Below, one piece after another: positions 42,921 to 53,076 of a stretch of 64,000 bases of DNA (position 1 is its first letter; the number at the start of each line of letters is the position of its first letter). A model generated the notes under the pieces. It was not told where the DNA came from. It searched no databases and was given only the letters and a program-made list of their open reading frames with translations. The DNA comes from Ornithinimicrobium tianjinense (GTDB lineage Bacteria; Actinomycetota; Actinomycetes; Actinomycetales; Dermatophilaceae), in the NCBI RefSeq assembly GCF_014636495.1, contig NZ_BMEM01000001.1, positions 604,195-668,194 of the forward strand. The letters run 5' to 3'. Made by a program: the position numbers and the translations under genes.

Positions 42921-43901
42921 GTGACCACCCCTGTCCGTGTCGCCCTGCTCGGCGCCGGCACCGTCGGTGCCGCCGTCGCCCGTCGCCTCGTCGAGCGCGC
43001 CGACCTGTATGCCGCTCGCGTCGGCAGTCCGCTCGAGCTGGTCGGCGTGGCCGTGCGCGACACGAGCCGAGTGCGGGACGGCGTCGACCCCGCCCTGCTC
43101 GTGCAGGACGCGGAGGCCCTCGTCGACCAGGCCGACGTCGTCGTGGAGGTCATGGGCGGCCTGGACCGGGCTCGCGAGCTGATCGAGCGCGGCATACGCA
43201 ACGGCGCCCAGGTGGTGACCGCCAACAAGCAGCTGCTCGCCCACCACGGGCCCGCGCTGGAGGCGCTTGCCGCCGAGGCCGGGGTGGGGCTGGACTACGA
43301 GGCGGCGGTGATGGCCGCGATCCCGGTCGTCGCGGTCGTGCGTGACTCGCTGGCCGGCGACGTGGTGACCTCCATCTCGGGCATCGTGAACGGGTCGACC
43401 AACTTCGTGCTCGACCTGGTCGCGCGCAAGGGGGTGCCGTTCGAGGAGGCCGTGCGCCTGGCCGGCGAGCTCGGCTTCCTGGAGGCGGACCCGACCGAGG
43501 ACCTGGAGGGTCTGGACGCTGCGGCCAAGATCGTCCTGCTCGCGCGGGCTGCCTGGGGTGCTCCCCTGACCCTGGCCGACGTGCAGCGCCGGGGGATCAC
43601 CGGCCTGACCGACGAGGACTTCCGCACCGCCTCGGCCAACGGCAAGGTCATCAAGCTGGTGGCCTCTGCGTGGACCTCGGGGGCGCAGGACGCGCCGCGG
43701 GTCGAGCTCGCGGTGCGTCCGGTCGCCCTGCCCCAGGACGACCCGCTGGCCCAGGCGCGCGAGGGCTCCAACGTGCTCATCGTCGAGGCCGAGTCGGCCG
43801 GCACGCTGCGTCTCCACGGCGCCGGTGCCGGCGGCGACGAGACCGCCTCGGCCGTGCTCGGCGACCTCGTGCGCGCCGCGCGGCGCGTCACCCGCGCCTG
43901 A
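42921..43901 (+). CDS. hom: Homoserine dehydrogenase without ACT domain
   Basis: A 326-aa enzyme reducing aspartate semialdehyde to homoserine for Thr/Met synthesis. The NAD-binding GAGTVGAAVARRL, VVTANKQLLAHHG, YEAAVMAAIPVV, ISGIVNGSTNFVL and GFLEADPTEDLEGLDAAAKI are intact, and GAGAGGDETASAVLGDLV closes the catalytic domain. The protein ends there: the C-terminal ACT regulatory domain (~90-100 aa) of most actinobacterial Hom proteins is absent, so Thr feedback through ACT is unlikely. GTG start at 42921. lysA is not upstream and thrC-thrB not downstream, unlike the common order. Confidence 0.93.
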   Translation: MTTPVRVALLGAGTVGAAVARRLVERADLYAARVGSPLELVGVAVRDTSRVRDGVDPALLVQDAEALVDQADVVVEVMGGLDRARELIERGIRNGAQVVTANKQLLAHHGPALEALAAEAGVGLDYEAAVMAAIPVVAVVRDSLAGDVVTSISGIVNGSTNFVLDLVARKGVPFEEAVRLAGELGFLEADPTEDLEGLDAAAKIVLLARAAWGAPLTLADVQRRGITGLTDEDFRTASANGKVIKLVASAWTSGAQDAPRVELAVRPVALPQDDPLAQAREGSNVLIVEAESAGTLRLHGAGAGGDETASAVLGDLVRAARRVTRA

Positions 43902-43945
43902 CGCCTCGCTGGCCCTGCCCCGAAGGGGGAGGTGCGCGAGGCGTC
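43900..43945 (+). terminator. Terminator after hom
   Basis: GACGCCTCGC and GCGAGGCGTC form a 10-bp perfect stem that begins within the hom stop codon. The remaining ~245 bp up to rho hold a possible -10 (TATCGT at 43972) and an otherwise featureless ~200-nt rho leader. Confidence 0.7.
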
Positions 43946-44190
43946 GCTGCGGGGCGGGCCGAGGGGCGTGTTATCGTGAGCGTGCCCCGGAGGCCGACTG
44001 ACGGCTCCGTGGGCTACGGCGCGGAGCGACGTCGTTCGACGTTCACGCTGATCCACATCCAGGCTAGGCCGTCCCGGCTGGTCGTGTCCGTGCCCGTTCC
44101 CAGTTCATGCGCCGTTCGAGGCAGCACGAACCTCACCCAGCACCCCACGCCCGGCGTTGGCCGGGGCTATCGGGGAAGGAAGCAGAACGC

Positions 44191-46170
44191 GTGACCGACA
44201 CCACCGCCGGGACCAAGACCGGGTCCCTCAGCACGCTTCGCCTGGCCGAGCTGCAGCAGCTCGCCCAGAGCATGGGAATCTCCGTCCAGGCCAAGATGCG
44301 CAAGGCCGACCTGGTCTCCGCCATCCGGGCGCAGCGCGGCGGCGCCGACGTGAGTGCGCGGGCGGGTGCCGGCCGCGCCGCCGCTCCGGCCCGCGACACG
44401 GCCGAGCAGCCCGCCGCCGCGCCCACCGCTCCTCCGGCCGCAGCACCGGTCTCCACCACCGCTGACGAGAGCCCGAGGTCCACCGACGGCCTCTCCGACG
44501 GGACCGCTCAGCTGGAGGCCGCGCTCGACCACGCGCAGGCCCAGCGCGAGGGTGGCCGTCGCAGCCGCCGTGCGGGCTCGGAGGCCGGCGCGCCGCGCCA
44601 GCGTCAGGGCGAGCAGTCCCAGGGCGACCGCTCGAACGACACCCAGCAGGGCCAGCGTGAGCAGGGCCAGCGTGAGCAGGGCGCCAGGCGCCAGGGCCAG
44701 GGCGCTGACCGCGACGGCCAGCCGGGTCAGGGCCAGCGTCAGCAGGGCGAGCGTCACCAGCAGCAGGGCGACCGCGCGCAGGACGACCGCACCCAGCAGC
44801 AGGGCAACCAGCAGCAGGGCAACCAGCAGCGTCACGACTTCGACGACGAGGACGGCGAGGGCGGCCGTCGCCGTCGCCGCAGCCGCCAGCGCGGCCGTGA
44901 CCGCAAGCGTGGCCGCGGCTCGGTCGGGACCGACCAGCCGCAGAACGGCCGCGGCACCCCTCCCGAGGAGGAGGGTTACACCGAGGAGGACGTGCTCGTC
45001 CCCGTGGGTGGTGTGCTCGACCTGCTCGACTCCTACGCCTTCATCCGCACGACCGGCTACCTGCCCGGCCCGACGGACGTCTACGTCCCGCTGGGCGTGG
45101 TCAAGAAGTACGGCCTGCGCAAGGGTGACGCCGTCCAGGGCGTCATCAAGGCCCCGACCGAGGCCGGCGACAACCAGCACACCGTGTCCTCGACCGGCAA
45201 CAAGCGCGACCGCGGCAAGTTCAGCGCCCTCGTCCGCCTCGACGCGGTCAACGGCAGGTCGCCCGAGGAGGCGCGCAAGCGTCCGGAGTTCGCCAAGCTG
45301 ACCCCGCTCTACCCGCAGGAGCGCCTGCGTCTGGAGACGGACCAGAAGAACCTCACGACCCGGGTCATCGACCTCGTCGCCCCGATCGGCAAGGGTCAGC
45401 GCGGTCTGCTCGTCGCCCCGGCCAAGGCCGGCAAGACGCTGATCCTGCAGTCGATCGCCAACGCGATCAGCACCAACAACCCGGAGTGCCACCTCATGGT
45501 CGTCCTCGTGGACGAGCGTCCCGAGGAGGTCACGGACATGGAGCGCGCCGTCAAGGGCGAGGTCATCTCCTCGACCTTCGACCGCCCGGCCGACGACCAC
45601 ACCACGGTCGCCGAGCTGGCCATCGAGCGGGCCAAGCGTCTCGTCGAGCTCGGCGGTGACGTCGTGGTGCTCCTCGACTCGATCACCCGTCTGGGCCGCG
45701 CCTACAACCTGGCCGCGCCGGCCTCGGGCCGCATCCTGTCCGGTGGTGTGGACTCGGCCGCCCTCTACCCGCCCAAGCGCTTCTTCGGCGCCGCGCGCAA
45801 CATCGAGAACGGTGGCTCGCTCACCATCCTCGCGACCGCGCTCGTCGAGACCGGTTCCAAGATGGACGAGGTCATCTTCGAGGAGTTCAAGGGCACGGGC
45901 AACATGGAGCTCAAGCTCGACCGCCAGCTCGCCAACCGCCGCATCTTCCCGGCCGTCGACGTCAACTCCTCGGGCACCCGCCGCGAGGAGATCCTCATGG
46001 GCGCCGAGGAGCTGAAGATCATGTGGAAGCTGCGCCGGGTGCTCTCCGCGCTCGACCAGCAGGCCGCGCTGGAGCTGCTCCTCGACCGGCTGCGCAAGAC
46101 CAAGCACAACTACGAGTTCCTCAGCCAGGTCCAGCAGACGAGCTCCATCAAGCTCGACGACGAGGACTGA
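44191..46170 (+). CDS. rho: Transcription termination factor Rho with long disordered insertion
   Basis: A 659-aa hexameric RNA helicase that terminates transcription. RHO-N ([18 protein letters not shown], ~residues 13-45) is followed by an Ala/Pro linker and a Gln/Gly/Arg/Asp-rich segment of ~150 residues with repeated QGQ, QGER and QQQGN runs. Then come the RNA-binding cold-shock-like domain ([21 protein letters not shown]), Walker A APAKAGKT near 413, and the Q- and R-loop regions through [26 protein letters not shown]. The insertion is typical of high-GC actinobacteria and disordered. GGAAGGAAG precedes the GTG. Confidence 0.96.
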   Translation: MTDTTAGTKTGSLSTLRLAELQQLAQSMGISVQAKMRKADLVSAIRAQRGGADVSARAGAGRAAAPARDTAEQPAAAPTAPPAAAPVSTTADESPRSTDGLSDGTAQLEAALDHAQAQREGGRRSRRAGSEAGAPRQRQGEQSQGDRSNDTQQGQREQGQREQGARRQGQGADRDGQPGQGQRQQGERHQQQGDRAQDDRTQQQGNQQQGNQQRHDFDDEDGEGGRRRRRSRQRGRDRKRGRGSVGTDQPQNGRGTPPEEEGYTEEDVLVPVGGVLDLLDSYAFIRTTGYLPGPTDVYVPLGVVKKYGLRKGDAVQGVIKAPTEAGDNQHTVSSTGNKRDRGKFSALVRLDAVNGRSPEEARKRPEFAKLTPLYPQERLRLETDQKNLTTRVIDLVAPIGKGQRGLLVAPAKAGKTLILQSIANAISTNNPECHLMVVLVDERPEEVTDMERAVKGEVISSTFDRPADDHTTVAELAIERAKRLVELGGDVVVLLDSITRLGRAYNLAAPASGRILSGGVDSAALYPPKRFFGAARNIENGGSLTILATALVETGSKMDEVIFEEFKGTGNMELKLDRQLANRRIFPAVDVNSSGTRREEILMGAEELKIMWKLRRVLSALDQQAALELLLDRLRKTKHNYEFLSQVQQTSSIKLDDED

Positions 46171-46180
46171 CCGCCCGACC

Positions 46181-46212
46181 GTGGCGGGGCCGGGAATGTC
46201 CGGCCCCGCCAC
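46181..46212 (+). terminator. Terminator after rho
   Basis: GTGGCGGGGCCGG and CCGGCCCCGCCAC form a 13-bp perfect stem with a 6-nt loop, followed by GTCGTTTG. Confidence 0.85.
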
Positions 46213-46321
46213 GTCGTTTGGGAGCATGCTGCCCCCCGTGGCAGAATGTTCCGCTGGCCCACCGGTTCACGGCGCGCGACCGCGCTGCCGACCCGGGGGA
46301 GAGACCATCCAAGGGAGAACC

Positions 46322-46537
46322 ATGAAGAAGGACATCCACCCGGCGTACGTCGAGACCCAGGTGACCTGCACCTGCGGCCACACGTTCACCACCCGGAGCA
46401 CCGCGACCTCGGGCAGCATCAGCGCCGACGTCTGCTCCAACTGCCACCCGTTCTACACCGGCAAGCAGAAGATCCTCGACACCGGTGGCCGCGTGGCCCG
46501 CTTCCAGGAGCGCTACGGCAAGAAGGCCGCCAAGTAA
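46322..46537 (+). CDS. rpmE: 50S ribosomal protein L31 (zinc-binding form)
   Basis: A 71-aa ribosomal protein. It reads [21 protein letters not shown] and later [14 protein letters not shown], so the four metal-ligand positions (CTC and CSNC) are present; this is the zinc-containing C+ form rather than the zinc-free YkgM type. GGGAGAACC precedes the ATG. A terminator follows directly. Confidence 0.97.
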   Translation: MKKDIHPAYVETQVTCTCGHTFTTRSTATSGSISADVCSNCHPFYTGKQKILDTGGRVARFQERYGKKAAK

Positions 46538-46545
46538 GTCTTCCG

Positions 46546-46577
46546 ACGCCGACCCCGCGACACCGCGGGGTCGGCGT
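46546..46577 (+). terminator. Terminator after rpmE
   Basis: ACGCCGACCCCGCG and CGCGGGGTCGGCGT form a 14-bp perfect stem with loop ACAC. Confidence 0.88.
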
Positions 46578-46624
46578 TCGCCGTTCCCGGCCCTTGTCGA
46601 TCCAGCCCCACCAGGAGGTATGAC

Positions 46625-47721
<1,097 letters not shown>

Positions 47722-47725
<4 letters not shown>

Positions 47726-48585
47726 CGTTCACGCTCGACCGGGTGCTGCGCTCGGCCGCCGCGCAGCTGGGCGATGCGGGGGTGCCCAGCCCGGCGGTCG
47801 ACGCCGAGGTGCTCCTCGCGCACGTCCTGGGTGTCGACCTCCCGGACCTGCGCCGCTCCCGGCTGATGGGTGAGCTGCTGCCGGAGGGGGCGGACACGGC
47901 ATACCAGGACCTGCTGGTGCGCCGCGCGACGCGCGTGCCGCTCCAGCACCTGACCGGCACCGCGTCCTTCGCCGGGCTCGACCTCCAGGTCGGGCCGGGC
48001 GTCTTCGTGCCCCGGCCGGAGACCGAGCTGCTCGTCGAGCTGGCCGTCGCCGCGCTGGAGGACCTCGACGCCCCGACGGTCGTGGACCTGTGCACCGGTT
48101 CGGGCGCCGTCGCCCTGGGCGTCGCGCGCCGGAGGCCCGACGCCCGGGTGGGTGCCGTGGAGCTCTCGCCCGACGCGCACCGGTATGCCGTGGCGAACGT
48201 CTCCCGCTCCGGCCTCGCCGTCGACCTGCGGCTGGGGCCGGCGCAGGAGGCGTTCGGGGACTGGCTGGGGCAGGTGGACGTGGTGACGAGCAACCCGCCG
48301 TACATCCCGCCGGGCATGGTGCCGGTGGACGTGGAGGTGCGCGAGCACGACCCGGAGCTGGCGCTCTACGGCGGTGGCGAGGACGGGCTCGACGTGCCAC
48401 GCGAGGTCGCGGCCCGCGCCGCGGAGCTGCTGCGCCCGGGCGGCGTGCTGCTCATGGAGCATGCCGACGTGCAGGGCGTGACGCTGCCGGCGACGCTCAT
48501 GGCGGCCGGTTGCTGGGCGAGCGCGGATGACCATCGCGACCTGGCGGGCCTGCCCCGGGTGACGCGGGCCGTCCGCACCCGCTGA
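47722..48585 (+). CDS. prmC: Release factor glutamine N5-methyltransferase
   Basis: A 287-aa SAM-dependent methylase acting on the GGQ Gln of release factors. The N-terminal helical domain has [15 protein letters not shown]; the Rossmann domain has [16 protein letters not shown] (SAM binding), the catalytic NPPY in [12 protein letters not shown] and [16 protein letters not shown]. Translationally coupled to prfA. Confidence 0.95.
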
Positions 48586-48596
48586 GAGGGCCGCGC

Positions 48597-48637
48597 ACGA
48601 CGACGGCCCCCGTCCGTCAGGACGAGGGCCGCGTCGT
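48597..48637. terminator. Bidirectional terminator between prmC and the 27-aa membrane protein gene
   Basis: ACGACGACGGCCC and GGGCCGCGTCGT pair with one bulge, with CGTCC/GGACG closing the top of the stem. It lies between convergent stop codons. Confidence 0.7.
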
Positions 48638-48653
48638 TGAGAGGGTTAGTGCA

Positions 48654-48737
48654 TCACAGCGCGTTCATCAGCCAGATCACCAGCACGATGATCAGCAGGA
48701 TGCCAACGATCGTCCAGATCAGACCACTACCACGCAT
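48654..48737 (-). CDS. 27-residue single-helix membrane protein
   Basis: An 84-bp ORF starts MRGSGLIWTIVGILL and continues with an uninterrupted hydrophobic run ending LMNAL. AGAAGGAGAG lies 7-8 nt before the ATG, one of the strongest ribosome binding sites in the window. It has its own terminator on the 3' side. This is a single transmembrane segment with a short basic N-terminus; similar tiny hydrophobic proteins are frequent in actinobacteria and have no known function. Confidence 0.8.
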   Translation of the reverse strand: MRGSGLIWTIVGILLIIVLVIWLMNAL

Positions 48738-48939
48738 TGCGTCACTCTCCTTCTGTCGTCGAGGCGCAGGGAATGCGCCTCGTCCCACCGGCCACTCTTG
48801 ACGAGCGGCCCGTGGCTCGCAACTCTAAATGCCACCTGTCACGCGGTGCAGCCAAACTCGCCGACGGTGCGAAGATGTGAGACTGGACCGCGGGGCCGCC
48901 TGCGGCACCCGCACGCGCTCGCCCCACCGAGAGGACCCC

Positions 48940-49794
48940 ATGGCTGGCTCGCCGCTCCAGGACCGCCTGCTCGACTGCACCGACCCCGAGCAGCGCGAGG
49001 CTGCGCTGGAGGCGGCCGCGGCCGCGGTACGCGCCGGCAAGGTCGTGGTCCTGCCCACCGACACGGTCTACGGGGTAGGTGCCGACGCCTTCGACGTCGT
49101 GGCGGTCGCCATGGTCCTGGCAGCCAAGCACCGCGGCCGGGAGATGCCGCCGCCGGTGCTCGTGCCCAACCCGCGGACGGTGGACGGCCTCGCGCTGGAC
49201 GTGCCGATGTACGCCCGCATCCTCATGCGCCAGTTCTGGCCGGGCCCGCTCACGCTCGTCCTGCGCGCGCAGCCCTCGCTGCAGTGGGACCTGGGGGAGA
49301 CCAACGGCACCGTGGCCCTGCGGATGCCCGACGACGAGGTCGCGCTCGCCCTGCTCGCCGAGGTCGGCCCGATGGCGGTGACGAGCGCCAACGTGACCGG
49401 CCAGCCGGCCGCCCAGACCGGCCAGGAGGCGCTGGACCAGCTCGGCGGGGCGGTCGCCACCTACCTCGACGACGGTCCGCGCACCGGCGGTCTGCCGTCG
49501 ACGATCCTCGACTGCACGGGGGAGGAGCCCGTCGTGCTGCGGCTCGGGGCGCTGTCGACGGAGGAGATCCGTGGCGTGCTCGGCACGACCCGACTCCTCG
49601 ACGAGCCGCCCTCGTCGGCCGAGGAGGAGGAGCCCGTGACGGGTGCGGAGGAGTCCGCGACGGCCGAGGAGGGGTCCGCGACGGCCGAGCAGGCGGCCGA
49701 GAGCTACGCCCCGGCCGCGGAGCCCGCCCCCGGCGGCCTGCTCCCCAGCGGGGTGGTGGTCCCCTCCGGGGCCGTCCACCTGCTGCACCCCTAG
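48940..49794 (+). CDS. L-threonylcarbamoyladenylate synthase (Sua5/YciO/YrdC)
   Basis: A 284-aa enzyme that makes threonylcarbamoyl-AMP for the t6A37 modification of ANN-decoding tRNAs. YrdC motifs: GKVVVLPTDTVYGVGADAF, FWPGPLTLVLRA, VALRMPDDEVALALL, GPMAVTSANVTGQPAA, and the closing GGLPSTILDCTGEEPVVLRLGAL. After residue ~210 a disordered Glu/Ala-rich tail (~70 aa) replaces the folded Sua5 domain, so it is nearer TsaC in domain content. The ATG at 48940 follows GAGAGGA. Confidence 0.93.
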   Translation: MAGSPLQDRLLDCTDPEQREAALEAAAAAVRAGKVVVLPTDTVYGVGADAFDVVAVAMVLAAKHRGREMPPPVLVPNPRTVDGLALDVPMYARILMRQFWPGPLTLVLRAQPSLQWDLGETNGTVALRMPDDEVALALLAEVGPMAVTSANVTGQPAAQTGQEALDQLGGAVATYLDDGPRTGGLPSTILDCTGEEPVVLRLGALSTEEIRGVLGTTRLLDEPPSSAEEEEPVTGAEESATAEEGSATAEQAAESYAPAAEPAPGGLLPSGVVVPSGAVHLLHP

Positions 49795-49797
49795 AGT
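49792..49797 (+). promoter_or_regulatory. -10 box of a leaderless glyA promoter, embedded in the upstream stop codon
   Basis: TAGAGT uses the TAG stop of the sua5-type gene as its first three bases and ends 6 nt before the glyA ATG. Confidence 0.5.
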
Positions 49798-49803
49798 GTG
49801 CGC

Positions 49804-51102
49804 ATGACTGCAGTGACGCCCGACACCTACTACGGCCCCGACTTCGGAGCGCTCCTCGAGCAGGACCCCGAGATCGCCGGCCTCCTCGTCTCCGAGCTCG
49901 ACCGCCAGCGCAGCGGGCTGCAGCTCATCGCGAGCGAGAACCAGACCAGTCCCGCGGTGCTCGCGGCCCTGGGCTCGACCCTGTCGAACAAGTACGCCGA
50001 GGGTTACCCGCACGCCCGCTACTACGGCGGCTGCGCGGAGGTCGACAAGGTCGAGGACCTGGCGATCGCCCGCGCCAAGGCCCTGTTCGGCGCCGAGCAC
50101 GCCAACGTCCAGCCGCACTCCGGCGCCAGCGCCAACCTCGCCGTCTACGGCGCGTTCGCCGCGCCGGGCGACACCGTGCTGGCGATGTCGCTGGACCACG
50201 GCGGCCACCTGACGCACGGCTTCAAGGTGAGCTTCTCCGGCAAGTGGTTCAACGCCGTCCACTACGGCGTCTCGCAGGAGACCGAGGACATCGACTACGA
50301 CCAGGTCGAGAAGCTCGCCAAGGAGCACCGCCCGAAGATCATCCTGGCCGGCGGCTCCGCGATCCCGCGCCTCATCGACTTCGAGCGCTTCCGCGCCATC
50401 GCCGACGAGGTCGGTGCGATCTTCTGGGTCGACGCGGCCCACTTCATCGGCCTGGTCGCCGGCAAGGTCATCCCGAGCCCGGTGCCGCATGCCGACGTCG
50501 TCTCCTTCACCACCCACAAGGTGCTGCGCGGCCCGCGCGGCGGCGCGATCGTCTGCAAGGAGGAGCACGCCAAGAAGATCGACCGCGCGGTGTTCCCGAT
50601 GATGCAGGGCGGTCCGCTCATGCACGGCGTCGCCGGCAAGGCCGTCAACTTCGCCGAGTGCGCCACCCCGGCCTACCAGGCCTACGCCCAGGGCGTCCTG
50701 GACAACGCGCGGGTCCTCGCCGACACCCTCGGTGAGCTGGGCATCCGCCCCATCACCGGCGGCACCGACACCCACCTGTCGCTGCACGACCTGCGCGGCG
50801 TGGGCGTCACCGGGGTGGACGCCGAGGCCCGTTGCGACGCGGCCGGCATCGTGCTCAACAAGAACGCCATCCCCTTCGACCCGGAGAAGCCCAACGTGGC
50901 CTCCGGCATCCGCGTCGGCAGCCCCTCGGTGACCACCCAGGGGATGGGCACCGAGGAGATGAGGACGGTCGCGCAGCTGATCCACAGGGCGGTCACCGAG
51001 GGCGACGCCGATCCCGAGCACGCGGTCACCCGCGAGGTCCGGGGTCAGGTCACCGAGCTCCTCACCAGCTTCCCCGCCTACCCCGAGCCCGCGGCGCGGT
51101 GA
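49804..51102 (+). CDS. glyA: Serine hydroxymethyltransferase
   Basis: A 432-aa PLP enzyme interconverting serine and glycine with tetrahydrofolate. Markers: LQLIASENQTSPAVLAALGS, NKYAEGYPHARYYGGC, VQPHSGASANLAVY, the PLP Lys in SFTTHKVLRGPRGG and KNAIPFDPEKPNVASGIRVGSP. The ATG at 49804 is used; a GTG at 49798 is in frame but would overlap the -10 to start gap. Usual position before wecA and atp in actinobacteria. Confidence 0.96.
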   Translation: MTAVTPDTYYGPDFGALLEQDPEIAGLLVSELDRQRSGLQLIASENQTSPAVLAALGSTLSNKYAEGYPHARYYGGCAEVDKVEDLAIARAKALFGAEHANVQPHSGASANLAVYGAFAAPGDTVLAMSLDHGGHLTHGFKVSFSGKWFNAVHYGVSQETEDIDYDQVEKLAKEHRPKIILAGGSAIPRLIDFERFRAIADEVGAIFWVDAAHFIGLVAGKVIPSPVPHADVVSFTTHKVLRGPRGGAIVCKEEHAKKIDRAVFPMMQGGPLMHGVAGKAVNFAECATPAYQAYAQGVLDNARVLADTLGELGIRPITGGTDTHLSLHDLRGVGVTGVDAEARCDAAGIVLNKNAIPFDPEKPNVASGIRVGSPSVTTQGMGTEEMRTVAQLIHRAVTEGDADPEHAVTREVRGQVTELLTSFPAYPEPAAR

Positions 51103-51109
51103 CCCCCTG

Positions 51110-51155
51110 ACCTGGCGCGCGCCATACTCCCGGGCGGGTATGCCGCGCGCCAGGT
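51110..51155 (+). terminator. Hairpin between glyA and wecA
   Basis: ACCTGGCGCGC and GCGCGCCAGGT form an 11-bp perfect stem with a 24-nt loop that itself contains inverted CCATACTCCCG and GGGTATG. It ends 8 bp before the wecA ATG. Confidence 0.65.
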
Positions 51156-51163
51156 GATGTCTC

Positions 51164-52273
51164 ATGCGCGAGTTCCTCATGGTGCTGCTCACGGCGGCGG
51201 TCGTGACGTACCTGGCCACGCCCCTCGTGCGCCGGCTGGCGCTGCAGCTGGGGGCCATCACCGCGGTGCGCGACCGGGACGTGCACACCGTCCCGATCCC
51301 GCGGCTCGGTGGCGTGGCGATGCTCATCGGCTTCGCGGCAGCCGTGGTCCTGGGGCGGATGCTGCCCTACCACGGTCAGCTCCTCGAGACCTCCCCGCAG
51401 CTGTACGGCGTGCTGATCGGCGCGGCGATCATCACGCTCATCGGTGCGCTCGACGACGTCCGTGAGCTGGACTGGCTGACCAAGCTGGCGGGGCAGGCGA
51501 TCGCCGGCGGGGTGATGGCCTTCTTCGGGGTGCGGCTGCTCTCGCTCCCGATCGGCGGCGTGACCTACCTGCCGGAGCCGGTGATGGTGACGCTGACGAT
51601 CCTGGTCGTGGTGATCTCGACCAACGCGGTGAACTTCATCGACGGTCTCGACGGGCTGGCCGCGGGCGTCGTGCTGATCTCGGCCTCGGCCTTCTTCGGC
51701 TGGTGCTACCTCGTCAGCTCCACCTTCGACCCGCCCAACGTCTTCTCCATGGCGACCTTCATCAGCGCCGCCATCGTCGGGGTGTGCGCGGGCTTCCTGC
51801 CACACAACTTCCATCCGGCGCGGCTGTTCATGGGCGACGCCGGCGCCCTGCTGCTGGGTCTGCTGCTCGCGGCCGCCACCATCTCGATGACCGGCTCCGT
51901 GGACCCCAGCTCCTCGGTGGCGAACACCTCGGCGCTCACCGCGATCCTGCTGCCGGTCGCCATCCCGGTGGCCATCCTCGCCCTGCCCTTCCTCGACATC
52001 GTGCTGGCCGTCTTCCGGCGCACCCGGGCCGGCCAGCTGCCGTGGAAGCCGGACCGGGGCCACCTGCACCACCAGATGCTCGACATCGGCCACAGCCACC
52101 GCCGCGCCGTCGTCCTGCTCTACCTGTGGTCCGGCCTGATCGCCGCGGGCACGGTGTCCTTCGCCTTCCTGCCGGCGTGGCTGTCGGCCGTGGGGATCGT
52201 GGCGGTGCTCGGCGTGGCGATCCTGCTCACCCGGCCCTCCCGGACACAGACCCCTGACCAGGCACTTCGGTGA
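51164..52273 (+). CDS. wecA: Undecaprenyl-phosphate GlcNAc-1-phosphate transferase (WecA/MraY family)
   Basis: A 369-aa polytopic membrane enzyme that loads sugar-1-phosphate onto undecaprenyl phosphate to start envelope glycan (arabinogalactan- or teichoic-type) synthesis. Family motifs: the N-terminal VRDRDVHTVPIPRLGGVAM, LIGALDDVRELDW (DDxRE), STNAVNFIDGLDGLAAGV, PARLFMGDAGALLLG and the late KPDRGHLHHQML (His motif). About ten helices. The gene lies between glyA and atp genes as in many actinobacteria. Confidence 0.93.
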   Translation: MREFLMVLLTAAVVTYLATPLVRRLALQLGAITAVRDRDVHTVPIPRLGGVAMLIGFAAAVVLGRMLPYHGQLLETSPQLYGVLIGAAIITLIGALDDVRELDWLTKLAGQAIAGGVMAFFGVRLLSLPIGGVTYLPEPVMVTLTILVVVISTNAVNFIDGLDGLAAGVVLISASAFFGWCYLVSSTFDPPNVFSMATFISAAIVGVCAGFLPHNFHPARLFMGDAGALLLGLLLAAATISMTGSVDPSSSVANTSALTAILLPVAIPVAILALPFLDIVLAVFRRTRAGQLPWKPDRGHLHHQMLDIGHSHRRAVVLLYLWSGLIAAGTVSFAFLPAWLSAVGIVAVLGVAILLTRPSRTQTPDQALR

Positions 52274-52282
52274 ACAGGCGAT

Positions 52283-52302
52283 CTTGTGATAACTTTCACA
52301 AG
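52283..52302. promoter_or_regulatory. CRP/GlxR-type binding site upstream of the ATP synthase operon
   Basis: CTTGTGA-TAACTT-TCACAAG is a perfect dyad holding the canonical TGTGA-N6-TCACA. It lies 36 bp before the atpI start, in the 65-bp gap after wecA. In Corynebacterium the CRP homologue GlxR binds this motif and controls energy genes. Confidence 0.8.
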
Positions 52303-52338
52303 ACCCCGCCGCCACCCGACTGACGGAGCCTTCCCCTG

Positions 52339-52776
52339 ATGACCGCATCCGCACCGACGCGAGCCGAGCGCACGCCGCTGCGGTCGATGCTGGTCGGGGG
52401 ACTAGTCCCCACCCTCCCGCTCCTCGTCGTGGTGCCGCTGCTGGCCTGGGCGGCTGCCGGTGAGTGGGCGGGCGTGTCGGCCGCCCTCGGCGCGGTGATC
52501 TCCCTGGTCGTCTTCGTCCTCGGCGTCGTCGGGATCCGCGGCGTGCTCGCCGGTCCCACCGCGACGACCATGGCCGGGGCCTTCGCGGTCTTCGTGGTGC
52601 AGATGGGCGTGCTCGCCGCCGTGATCTGGTCCCTGGGCCAGACCACCTGGCTCGAGGTCGTGCCGCTCGTGATCGCTTTCGTGCTCGTCGGTCTGGTGTT
52701 CCAGGCCGGTCTGGTCGTGGGCTACCTGCGCTCGCGCAGCACCCTCGACGTCCAGCTGCCCGGGTCGGCCGCATGA
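52339..52776 (+). CDS. atpI: ATP synthase-associated AtpI-like membrane protein
   Basis: A 145-aa protein with four hydrophobic segments (~residues 18-42, 48-70, 78-100, 106-128), no enzyme motif, and a position directly before the F0 genes. This is the layout of AtpI, an assembly or ion-supply helper for the c-ring. AtpI sequences diverge strongly, so the call rests on topology and place. The stop overlaps the next start (ATGA). Confidence 0.75.
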   Translation: MTASAPTRAERTPLRSMLVGGLVPTLPLLVVVPLLAWAAAGEWAGVSAALGAVISLVVFVLGVVGIRGVLAGPTATTMAGAFAVFVVQMGVLAAVIWSLGQTTWLEVVPLVIAFVLVGLVFQAGLVVGYLRSRSTLDVQLPGSAA

Positions 52777-52988
52777 GCTACCCCGAGCCCGAGGTCGAGG
52801 GCATGGCCCGGCAGACCGACGCCGCCAACGCGGTGCTCGGCTACCTGCTCGCCGGCCCGCTCGGCTTCGGTGCCCTGGGTCTGCTCGGTGACTACCTGCT
52901 CGGCACCTGGTTCTTGCTGCCGGTCGGCGTCGTGGCGGGGATGGTCCTGTCCATGTACGTCATCTGGCTCAGGTACGGTAAGACATGA
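52773..52988 (+). CDS. AtpZ-like small membrane protein
   Basis: A 71-aa protein with two helices: NAVLGYLLAGPLGFGALGLLGDYLLG and LLPVGVVAGMVLSMYVIWLRYG. The GYLLAGPL-x-x-x-GLGxxxDxxLGT pattern is that of AtpZ/putative F0F1 assembly subunits found before atpB. ATGA overlap with atpI. It may act with AtpI in c-ring assembly or Mg/Ca transport, as proposed for Bacillus. Confidence 0.8.
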   Translation: MSYPEPEVEGMARQTDAANAVLGYLLAGPLGFGALGLLGDYLLGTWFLLPVGVVAGMVLSMYVIWLRYGKT

Positions 52989-53076
52989 CGACGGTGTCCC
53001 GATCGGACCGTGCCAGGTCCCTGCGTGCCATCGAGCGCGCCCAGACATCCGTAAGCAACCCTGTGGAGGAGAACGC

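Noticed and set aside
44167-46227. A 686-codon minus-strand frame opposite rho
   Set aside because: Shadow of rho; its Leu/Ala/Val-rich repeats are the reverse reading of the Gln/Gly repeats.
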